Shown here in pieces: positions 57,747 through 64,000 of a DNA stretch of 64,000 nt. The translations under genes were made by a program, and so were the position numbers. The stretch spans positions 22,846 through 86,845 of the forward strand of contig NZ_LNKT01000002.1 in assembly GCF_001595645.1 (NCBI RefSeq). Reading direction: 5' to 3'. The stretch comes from Sulfurovum riftiae. GTDB lineage: Bacteria; Campylobacterota; Campylobacteria; Campylobacterales; Sulfurovaceae. Under the pieces are notes generated by a model. That model searched no databases. It was not told the DNA's origin and was given only the letters and a program-made list of their open reading frames with translations. How positions within the stretch are numbered: position 1 is the stretch's first letter; every line of letters begins with the position of its first letter.

Positions 57747-58253
57747 ATGATAGATATAAACAACATCAAAATAGACGACATCCCGACCACCGCAGAAGAG
57801 ATGAAAGCCTACGAGGAGAAATTCGGCAAGAACGAACCCGAACCGAAGTCTGAGATCAAACGCCCTTCCGAAGAGGAGATCAGAGCAGGAATGGATGCCC
57901 AGAAGCAGGCATTCCTTGACAAGACCCCGAGTGACGAAGAGATGAAAGAGATGGTCATCGAGGAGCTCAAGAAGATCTACGACCCCGAACTGCCGGTCAA
58001 CATCTACGACCTTGGTCTCATCTACAATGTAGAGTGCTGGACCAATGAGGTCTCTTTGATGAAATGGTGCAAGGTCACCATGACCCTCACTTCAGCCACC
58101 TGCTCCATGTCTGAGGTCATCGTGGACCTGGTCAAAAGCATCAGCAAACGACTCGAGTACCTTGAGAATGTGGATGTCGACATTGTCTTCGATCCGCCGT
58201 GGGACCAGAGCAAGATGAGTGACGAAGCCAAACTGGCGATGGGAATGCTCTAA
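57747..58253 (+). CDS. SufT/MIP18-like metal-sulfur assembly protein
   Basis: 168-aa protein. The N-terminal 65 residues are acidic and disordered-looking (IKIDDIPTTAEEMKAYEEKFG); from about 70 there is a MIP18/PaaD (DUF59) domain: VIEELKKIYDPELPVNIYDLGLIYNV, TLTSATCSMSEVIVD and VDVDIVFDPPWD (shown in part). This family matures Fe-S proteins. ATG 57747 has GGAG six bases upstream; ATG 57735 is in frame but lacks one. It converges with polX and their last four bases overlap. Confidence 0.85.
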   Translation: MIDINNIKIDDIPTTAEEMKAYEEKFGKNEPEPKSEIKRPSEEEIRAGMDAQKQAFLDKTPSDEEMKEMVIEELKKIYDPELPVNIYDLGLIYNVECWTNEVSLMKWCKVTMTLTSATCSMSEVIVDLVKSISKRLEYLENVDVDIVFDPPWDQSKMSDEAKLAMGML

Positions 58254-59968
58254 CGCTTCAATGCTTTTTTAAAGCTTGAGAGCGAGAGAGTGTTCAACAC
58301 ATCTTTTTTCTCCAGCCATCCGCGCCGTGCCTGGTAGATACCGTATTTCATATACGCAAGTGATGCCTTATTGTGCGCATCGGTCGAAATGACAAAGCGC
58401 ACACCTGCTTCTTTGGCCCTCTGAATATAGATATCTTTCAGGTCCAGTCGTTTTGGCTGCGCATTGATCTCCAGAAAACAGCCGTTATTTTTAACCCCTT
58501 CAAACAGTTTCTTCATACTCACCCGGTAAGGCTCCCTCTCACCGATCAGCCGACCTGTCGGGTGCGCCAGAATTTTCACATAGGGATTTTCCAGTGCCTT
58601 GAGTATGCGCTGTGTCTGCACTTTTTGGGAAAGGTTGAATTTGTCGTGTACCGCTGCGACTACCAGGTCCAGCTCTTTGAGCACACTGTCAGGCAAAGCA
58701 AGTGACCCGTCTTCCAGGATGTCCACTTCGATACTTTTGAGTATCGTGATACCTTTGAGCCTTTCATTGATTTTGTCTATCTCTTCAATCTGTCTTCTCA
58801 GTCTCTTCTCATCCAGACCATGCACAATCGCCATATGTTTGGAATGGTCGGTGATCGTGATGTAGCTGTAGCCCATTTCTTTCGCTGCTTCTGTCATCTC
58901 AAGGATCGTATTGTGCCCGTCACTGTACGTGGTGTGCATATGCAGATCTCCTTTGAGGTCACCGATCTCAATGAGTTTGGGAAGCCTGTCCTCTTTTGCG
59001 GCAGTATGTTCTCCCCTGCTCTCGCGGAGTTCAGGCTCGATGTAGCGAAGTCCCACACTCTCATAGACCTCCGCTTCCGTGGCTCCGGCTATTTTCTTCT
59101 CGCCTTTGAAGACACCGTACTCATTGACCTTCATCCCCATATCCCTCGCCATGATACGAATAGCGATGTTATGTGACTTGGAACCGGTAAAATAGTGCAG
59201 CGCCGCACCGTAACTCTCCTCATGGACACATCTGAGGTCCACCTGCATCTCATTTCGAAGTATCACTGTCGAGCGGGTATCTCCCTGGGAGATGATCTTT
59301 CTGATATCGGGATATTTCACGAAATAGTCTATGAGTGCGGAAGGCTCTTTTGACGTGGCCAGTATATCCAGATCCCCTACCGTCTCTTTTCTTCTTCGAA
59401 AACTCCCGGCAACCGTGACCTGTTCTGCTTCACCAAAGGACTTCAGGTACTTTTCCAGTGCATCGGCATAGGGTTCTGCTATGGCATAAAGAAAACGTTT
59501 CCCCTCTTTTTTGGCCAGCAGTGTTCCTTTGAGTATCTTCTTCTCCAGCTTTTCACTGAAGCCCTTGAGCTGACTGATCTTGTGGGCCTCTGCCGCCTTT
59601 TTCAAGGCATCAAGTGAACCGATATGCAGCTCCTGGTAGAGTATTTTCGCTCTTTTGGGTCCGATACCTTCCACTTTGAGCAGATCGAGAAGATGGGGAG
59701 GGAAAGCATGTTTGAGGTATTCAAGCTTTGCCAGCCTGCCGGTCTGGACGATCTCCCTGATCTTGTTGGCGATGCGTTCACCGATCGTAGGAAGTTTCGA
59801 GATATCCTCTCCGGCCTCCACCATCTTTGCAAGGTCAGTTCCCAGGTTCTCTATGGTACGCGCAGCATTTCTGTACGCTCTGGTCTTGAAGGGGTCCTCC
59901 CCTCTGATCTCCAGAAGGTCGGCCATTTGTGTGAAGATGGAAGCGATCTCTGCATTCGAAATGAACAT
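58250..59968 (-). CDS. polX: PolX DNA polymerase/3'-5' exonuclease
   Basis: 572-aa two-domain enzyme. Helix-hairpin-helix motifs (about 45-150), Pol X nucleotidyltransferase (about 180-310) with GDLDIL near residue 200 as the metal aspartates, and a C-terminal PHP phosphoesterase (about 335-570) with DLHMHTTYSDGHN and ISTDAHNK. It fills small gaps in base-excision repair, and the PHP part removes 3' ends. Length normal. Confidence 0.94.
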   Translation of the reverse strand: MFISNAEIASIFTQMADLLEIRGEDPFKTRAYRNAARTIENLGTDLAKMVEAGEDISKLPTIGERIANKIREIVQTGRLAKLEYLKHAFPPHLLDLLKVEGIGPKRAKILYQELHIGSLDALKKAAEAHKISQLKGFSEKLEKKILKGTLLAKKEGKRFLYAIAEPYADALEKYLKSFGEAEQVTVAGSFRRRKETVGDLDILATSKEPSALIDYFVKYPDIRKIISQGDTRSTVILRNEMQVDLRCVHEESYGAALHYFTGSKSHNIAIRIMARDMGMKVNEYGVFKGEKKIAGATEAEVYESVGLRYIEPELRESRGEHTAAKEDRLPKLIEIGDLKGDLHMHTTYSDGHNTILEMTEAAKEMGYSYITITDHSKHMAIVHGLDEKRLRRQIEEIDKINERLKGITILKSIEVDILEDGSLALPDSVLKELDLVVAAVHDKFNLSQKVQTQRILKALENPYVKILAHPTGRLIGEREPYRVSMKKLFEGVKNNGCFLEINAQPKRLDLKDIYIQRAKEAGVRFVISTDAHNKASLAYMKYGIYQARRGWLEKKDVLNTLSLSSFKKALKR

Positions 59969-59978
59969 TTCTTTATCC

Positions 59979-61148
59979 TTATACTATACGCAGATAGCCA
60001 TCCGGCAGCAGACTTGTAGCCAACATGACCGCATTGATGTCGAGATGTTCTGTCCAGGTACTGCTTTTTTGATTTTCCTTATCCAGCCAGAATGTCTCGA
60101 TGTACTCCTGCAACGGTCCATACGCTTCAAAAAGTTCAAGTTGCGAACGCAGCATCTTTTCATTGATACCCTCTACACTCTGTGTTTCAAGCAACTGTTC
60201 TATGATCCCAATACCATGCAAACCTATACTCAACCCCAGTTCACGGAATGCCAGACGGTACTCTGCCGGATACTTCAGTGTCTCTTCTGCAAGAAAACGT
60301 CTTATTCCCTGCTCGGCATGGCCCAATATATCATGGAGCAGGTCGGAAGGCACTTCATCTTTCTGTAGACTATTCAGCTGAGCCAAAACAGAGCCATCAC
60401 TCAACAGGCCGCCTATGCCAAGGGGATCAGCTGTATCCATTCCCATTGTGCTGGCCATCTGGTACAGACCTTCCATCCGGGTAACAATATCCAGTTCTTC
60501 GGACAGGTTGCCATACTTCTCTGCTGCTCTGAGCAAAGAAAGATAGGTGATGTACCCGTCAAGTGCGTCATGCTGGCCCATGGAGGGGACCAGAGGATAA
60601 CTCAGGTCGATGCTCATTTTCCAATACATCCGCCTTGTACCGTATGGTGTCTCATAACTGAATCTGTCATATGCTGTCTTGGCGAGTTCAAGTGCCCAGC
60701 GGTTGTATTTCGGGTCCTCCGTCTCTTCGGTCACATGGTTCAATGCATGCATCCATTTGGTCAGATAGTGAAAATACTGCCCGTCCTGCTCCCATTCCAG
60801 GCGTTCATTCTGAGCTTCATCCTCCTTTCTTTCATTCAGTCTCTTGCCTATGCGCAATCCCCCAATGGTCGGATGCGCTTCTGCCTCCTCTCCGGAAAGA
60901 CCGCTTATCCAGCCGCTGCGACTGTCATCAGAGCGATGCCTGCCAAGCACATGATGTACCTGGTCTACCAACCTCAATGCTTCCTCTTTATAATACGCTT
61001 TACCTGTGAGACGATGAAGTTCCAGAAAATTGCAGACGGCAAAGGCATCGGTCCACAGATAGCGCTTCGGTTCACAGCCACCTTCCATGATGCAGGTACG
61101 TTTTGAAAAATCTGTCATGATCGTCTCAGCGATAGTTAATTTATCCAT
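59979..61148 (-). CDS. Hypothetical protein, predicted alpha-helical
   Basis: 389-aa soluble protein, mostly helical, rich in aromatic residues and histidines (LWTDAFAVCNFLELHRLTG, YFHYLTKWMHALNHVTEE, SYPLVPSMGQHDALDGYI). The repeated helix pairs and aromatic patches recall the (alpha/alpha)6 toroid of six-hairpin glycosidases, but no catalytic motif is certain. AAGGAG lies seven bases before the ATG. Its stop is ten bases before polX's start, so both may be one unit. Function unknown. Confidence 0.65.
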   Translation of the reverse strand: MDKLTIAETIMTDFSKRTCIMEGGCEPKRYLWTDAFAVCNFLELHRLTGKAYYKEEALRLVDQVHHVLGRHRSDDSRSGWISGLSGEEAEAHPTIGGLRIGKRLNERKEDEAQNERLEWEQDGQYFHYLTKWMHALNHVTEETEDPKYNRWALELAKTAYDRFSYETPYGTRRMYWKMSIDLSYPLVPSMGQHDALDGYITYLSLLRAAEKYGNLSEELDIVTRMEGLYQMASTMGMDTADPLGIGGLLSDGSVLAQLNSLQKDEVPSDLLHDILGHAEQGIRRFLAEETLKYPAEYRLAFRELGLSIGLHGIGIIEQLLETQSVEGINEKMLRSQLELFEAYGPLQEYIETFWLDKENQKSSTWTEHLDINAVMLATSLLPDGYLRIV

Positions 61149-61232
61149 GATACTCTCCTTTTTAAATCATACCTATTTATCACTTTTTTTTCAAATTTGA
61201 TACAATATGGGCATCTCTAATAAAGGAGTACC

Positions 61233-61859
61233 ATGTTCAAAGACCGAAAAGATGCCGGCCGGAAATTGGCAGCGGCACTGCATAAATACAAAAATACAGA
61301 TGCTCTTGTCCTTGCCATTCCAAGAGGAGGTGTTGAACTGGGGTGCGAGATCGCCCTGGCGCTGCATTGCGATTTATCACTGCTTATCTGTCGCAAGCTT
61401 CCCTATCCGAACAATCCCGAAAGCGGATTCGGCGCCATGGCCGAGGACGGCTCCCTCTATATTAACCGTCTTGCTGCCTCCTATGTGCCGGAATCCGAAA
61501 TAGAACGGATCATTCAGGAACAGGCCGGAGAGATCGAAAGGCGCATCGTTATACTCAGGAACGGCGAGCCTCTTCCATCTCTCAAAGGCCGTACCGTGAT
61601 CCTTGTCGATGACGGTATAGCCATGGGGTCGACCATGCATGCCGCCGTGACGCTTTGCAGAAAACAGGAAGCGGCCAGGGTTATCGTGGCCGTTCCTGTG
61701 GCAAGCCGTCAGGCCATAGCAGAATTCTCACGACTGGCCGACGAGATCATCGTACTGGAATCACCCCTCGATTTCCATGCTGTAGCACAGGTCTATGAAC
61801 ACTGGTACGATGTCAGTGATGCAGAGGTATTGTCACTGATCGAAAACTGTAAAAGGTGA
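61233..61859 (+). CDS. Phosphoribosyltransferase-like protein
   Basis: 208-aa protein with the PRPP-binding motif VILVDDGIAMGSTM near residue 130 and the typical N-terminal block DALVLAIPRGGVELGCEIA. It resembles the stand-alone phosphoribosyltransferase domain proteins of unknown substrate in bacteria. AAAGGAG lies five bases before the ATG. A hairpin terminator follows. It diverges from the 389-aa gene; a TACAAT -10 lies between. Confidence 0.85.
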   Translation: MFKDRKDAGRKLAAALHKYKNTDALVLAIPRGGVELGCEIALALHCDLSLLICRKLPYPNNPESGFGAMAEDGSLYINRLAASYVPESEIERIIQEQAGEIERRIVILRNGEPLPSLKGRTVILVDDGIAMGSTMHAAVTLCRKQEAARVIVAVPVASRQAIAEFSRLADEIIVLESPLDFHAVAQVYEHWYDVSDAEVLSLIENCKR

Positions 61860-61863
61860 ATTC

Positions 61864-61895
61864 GGGGTGAATTTCACCCCAACCCTATCTTTTTG
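61864..61895 (+). terminator. Terminator after phosphoribosyltransferase gene
   Basis: 7-bp perfect stem GGGGTGA/TCACCCC with loop ATT at 61864-61880, followed by AACCCTATC and a TTTTT run. The T-run is about ten bases from the stem, so strength is uncertain. Confidence 0.5.
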
Positions 61896-61908
61896 CCTTT
61901 TATTACGC

Positions 61909-61914
61909 TATAAT
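61909..61914 (+). promoter_or_regulatory. -10 box of DEAD-box helicase
   Basis: TATAAT in ATTACGCTATAATGCGGC, the same context as valS at 40350. Transcription would begin near 61921, leaving a leader of about 197 nt before the ATG at 62118. Confidence 0.6.
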
Positions 61915-61920
61915 GCGGCA

Positions 61921-62117
61921 CTTTTCTGCAAGAGAGTATCAAACTCCTTATTCGAGATAAACACATCTCCTCTATTTTCCACGAACAAAAGCGTGTGACA
62001 CAAAGTTTGGTATCAGTTGCATAAAACAGGGTTTTACGCCTCTTAATACCATTGGAAACTTTTCTGATCGAAGCAAGACAAATTCAACACCGACCATTTT
62101 AACATAAAGACAACTCT
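61921..62117 (+). promoter_or_regulatory. Long 5' leader of the DEAD-box helicase
   Basis: About 197 nt without ORF. It holds partly complementary segments, such as GTATCAAACT (about 61937) with AGTTTGGTAT (about 62005), and GGTAT with ATACC flanking about 62009-62050, so it can fold. Helicase mRNAs of this type are often cold-induced through a long leader. No Shine-Dalgarno is visible before the ATG. Confidence 0.4.
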
Positions 62118-63596
62118 ATGAAATTTACAGATTTTAACCTAAAAGACACCATTATGGCTGCCGTAACGGAAGCCGGATTTACAGAACCAAGCCCAGTACA
62201 GAAAGATGCCATTCCATTGGTACTCGAGGGTCATGACATGATCGCACAGGCACAGACAGGTACAGGTAAAACAGCAGCATTCGGTCTGCCTATCATGTCC
62301 ATGATGAAAGGTGACGGTTCTGTTGAAGGTCTTGTCATCGTTCCAACACGTGAACTTGCCATGCAGGTTTCTGACGAACTCTACCGTTTTGGTAAGAATG
62401 CAGGGCTTAGAACAGCAACTGTTTACGGCGGTACTCCCTATGGAAAACAGATAGAGCGTATCAAACAGGCTTCTATCGTGGTTGCAACTCCGGGCAGACT
62501 GCAAGACCTTCTTATGTCAGGAAAGATCAAGATAAACCCAAATTTCGTGGTCCTCGATGAAGCAGATGAAATGCTCGATATGGGTTTCCTCGACGAGATC
62601 AAAAACATCTTTACTTTCCTTCCGAAACAGCGTCAGACACTTATGTTCTCGGCAACCATGCCGAATGCTATCAGAAAACTGGCAGAGCAGATCCTGAATG
62701 ATCCTAAGACTGTCTCCATTACGAAGTCTGAAAAGACCAATACAAAGATCACCCAGCTCTACTATGTCGTTCAGGAGAGAGAGCGTGATGATGCCCTTGT
62801 AAGACTGATCGACTTCAAGAACCCGGACAAATGTATTATCTTCTGTCGTATGAAAAAAGAGGTGGACAGACTGGTAGCTCACATGACCGCACAGGGATTC
62901 AAGGTTTCCGGACTGCATGGCGATATGGAGCAGAAGCAGAGGGAAGTAACCATCAGAGCCTTCAAGTCAGGTGGTATTGACATCTTCATCGCAACAGATG
63001 TTGCCGCACGTGGTCTTGACGTCAACGATGTCACACACGTCTTCAACTACCACATTCCATTTGACTCCGAGTCTTACGTACACCGTATCGGACGTACAGG
63101 ACGTGGCGGCAAGACGGGTGAGGCTATTACACTGGTAAGCCCCAACGAGCTGAGAACCATCAAGCGTATCGAAAAAGATGTCGGTGCGAAGCTCATTACG
63201 CAGGTCATCCCTACCCGTATGGAAGTCCAGAACAACCGTAACGACGAGCTCATCGCCAAGATCGCACAGACGCAGATCACCGACAAAGCGATCGAACTGG
63301 TCAAAACACTTCAGCACGACCTTGACATCGTCACCATTGCACACCTGCTTGCCTCTATGGTACAGTCGGAGATCTCAGTCAAAGGTAAAGACAACATCGG
63401 TCTTGGCCTCGAAGAGATCGAACTGCTCATCGAAAGAGCCATGCAGAACAGAGGCGGTGGCGGTGGTGGCCGTAACCGTGGACGCGGTGGTTTCAGAGGA
63501 AACAACAGAAGAAGATCTGGCGGCGGAGACCGCAACAAACACGGACGCAACGGCCGTTCAGGTCGTAACGGCGGTAGAGGAAGTGACAGAGGCTAA
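62118..63596 (+). CDS. deaD: DEAD-box RNA helicase
   Basis: 492-aa helicase: Q motif and Walker A AQTGTGKTAAF, PTRELAMQV, DEAD in VLDEADEMLDMGF, SAT in MFSATMP, ATDVAARGLDV and HRIGRTGR. The C-terminus is a glycine- and arginine-rich RGG-type tail (about 445-492) with GGGGG, RGRGGFRG and NGRSGRNGG. It unwinds RNA in ribosome assembly and decay, typically in the cold. DeaD/CsdA versus RhlE type is not certain. Poor ribosome site and a long leader. Confidence 0.92.
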   Translation: MKFTDFNLKDTIMAAVTEAGFTEPSPVQKDAIPLVLEGHDMIAQAQTGTGKTAAFGLPIMSMMKGDGSVEGLVIVPTRELAMQVSDELYRFGKNAGLRTATVYGGTPYGKQIERIKQASIVVATPGRLQDLLMSGKIKINPNFVVLDEADEMLDMGFLDEIKNIFTFLPKQRQTLMFSATMPNAIRKLAEQILNDPKTVSITKSEKTNTKITQLYYVVQERERDDALVRLIDFKNPDKCIIFCRMKKEVDRLVAHMTAQGFKVSGLHGDMEQKQREVTIRAFKSGGIDIFIATDVAARGLDVNDVTHVFNYHIPFDSESYVHRIGRTGRGGKTGEAITLVSPNELRTIKRIEKDVGAKLITQVIPTRMEVQNNRNDELIAKIAQTQITDKAIELVKTLQHDLDIVTIAHLLASMVQSEISVKGKDNIGLGLEEIELLIERAMQNRGGGGGGRNRGRGGFRGNNRRRSGGGDRNKHGRNGRSGRNGGRGSDRG

Positions 63597-63982
63597 GTTT
63601 CTCCTCACTCCCCTACTCTCCCTCACTCTCGTTCCCACGCTGTGCGTGGGAATGCCTACTCCAACCCAATCTACAGAAACACTTGATCTACAAAAGAGAA
63701 CTTATCCCCTCTCGTTCCCACGTTGTACGTGGGAATGCATATTTCAATCCAGCCTACCAGAAACGCTTGATCTACAAAAGAGAACTTATCCTTTTATGAT
63801 TGCTTTCTCAAATACACTCAGGGCATATCTAATTTTTATATAATGCTAACGTGATGTATGCATTCCCACGCCCAGCATGTGTATAGCAAAGAGACATCCT
63901 TTACACATGTAAAGAGACATGGTTTACACTTTTCAATATAAAAAAGCTAAAGTTTTTCCTATCACTAAGATAGGAGAGACAG
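63597..63982. other. Repeat-rich intergenic region
   Basis: 386 bp without protein gene between the helicase and an ORF at the window edge. It carries two tandem 83-bp units with a palindrome each (separate entry), an inverted partial copy of the palindrome at about 63857-63867 (GCATTCCCACG), and from 63878 a possible insertion-sequence end. Confidence 0.7.
63626..63791. repeat. Two tandem 83-bp units with REP-type palindrome
   Basis: Units 63626-63708 and 63709-63791. Each starts CTCTCGTTCCCACG and ends with CTACAAAAGAGAACTTATCC. The palindrome stem is TTCCCACGC/GCGTGGGAA with loop TGT (63632-63652) in unit one, and TTCCCACGT/ACGTGGGAA with loop TGT (63715-63735) in unit two. The innermost pair switched from C-G to T-A on both sides. 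Similar CGTTCCCACG...CGTGGGAATG repeats are scattered in many bacteria. Confidence 0.8.
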
Positions 63983-64000
63983 ATGGCATGGAAGGTAAAA
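63878..64000 (+). mobile_element. Probable left end of an insertion sequence (IS481-like)
   Basis: From 63878 (TGTGTATAGC) there are two direct repeats with a 23-bp period: AAAGAGACATCCTTTACAC (63888-63906) and AAAGAGACATGGTTTACAC (63911-63929). These look like transposase-binding sites. An ORF starts at 63983 and continues beyond the window. The right end is not in the window, so family and borders cannot be confirmed. Confidence 0.45.
63983..64000 (+). CDS. Start of probable transposase gene, truncated by window
   Basis: ATG at 63983 with AGGAGA about seven bases upstream; only six codons (MAWKVK) are visible. Some IS481-type transposases begin with similar MxWK residues, and the upstream repeats fit. 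Six codons cannot identify a protein; the call rests on context. Confidence 0.4.

Noticed and set aside
63626..63791. Possible CRISPR array in the tandem 83-bp units
   Set aside because: Repeat copies are continuous and differ by scattered changes; there are no unique spacers or cas genes.
63597..63843. Plus-strand open frame overlapping the helicase end and the repeats
   Set aside because: It runs in another frame through the helicase RGG tail and then through repeat DNA; composition is not protein-like.

Overview
The window looks like a chromosome segment of a Campylobacterota (Epsilonproteobacteria) bacterium of the Sulfurovum/Sulfurimonas type. This is inferred from protein character and layout: moderate GC, AT-rich TATAAT-type -10 boxes mostly without a -35, many ATGA or TAATG overlaps between genes, small PurS/PurQ, several GGDEF-EAL proteins, a periplasmic Hsp20 and a HAIR-like heat-shock operator at clpB. 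No rRNA, tRNA or CRISPR array was recognised. All functional calls are from reading motifs; no database search was possible.

Layout. 1-3.5 kb: 5'-nucleotidase (minus), divergent from a LemA-DUF2207 pair. 3.5-8.8 kb (minus): oleate hydratase, then an overlapping operon of two half-permeases, feoA and feoB. 8.9-13 kb: a 27-bp perfect palindrome, an orphan ORF, a gap with a possible structured RNA, clpB (minus) with a consensus promoter covered by a HAIR-like repeat, and a small secreted protein. 13.1-18.2 kb (plus): seven overlapping genes, ctpA-purC-purS-purQ-membrane protein-plsC-fluC. 18.2-23.3 kb: small proteins, a Na/Pi cotransporter, then (minus) DoxX, a membrane-anchored glutamate-synthase-like protein and a secreted sHsp.

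23.5-34.8 kb is the most distinctive part. On the plus strand are a secreted metallo-beta-lactamase-fold protein and an alpha/beta hydrolase. Facing them on the minus strand is a tightly coupled fatty-acid degradation operon: acyl-CoA synthetase, thiolase, hydratase/3-hydroxyacyl-CoA dehydrogenase, FadE-type acyl-CoA dehydrogenase and an acyltransferase-hydrolase fusion. With the oleate hydratase this implies real fatty-acid or lipid metabolism in a lineage usually regarded as lacking beta-oxidation.

34.9-43.8 kb: two small proteins, a phosphofructokinase, a LOG-family protein, an M16 peptidase, valS and a Sel1-repeat protein. 43.8-52.2 kb (minus): three dual GGDEF-EAL proteins, one carrying a periplasmic CxxCH haem-type sensor, plus a Y-family polymerase with an insertion. 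52.3-58.3 kb (plus): thiI, then sufBCD-sufE and a SufT-like gene without sufS. 58.3-64 kb: PolX, an unknown cytosolic protein, a phosphoribosyltransferase and a DEAD-box helicase with a long leader. The end holds tandem palindromic repeats and probably the left end of an insertion sequence running out of the window. Three different families of short inverted hairpin repeats occur between genes, and their arms show compensatory changes.
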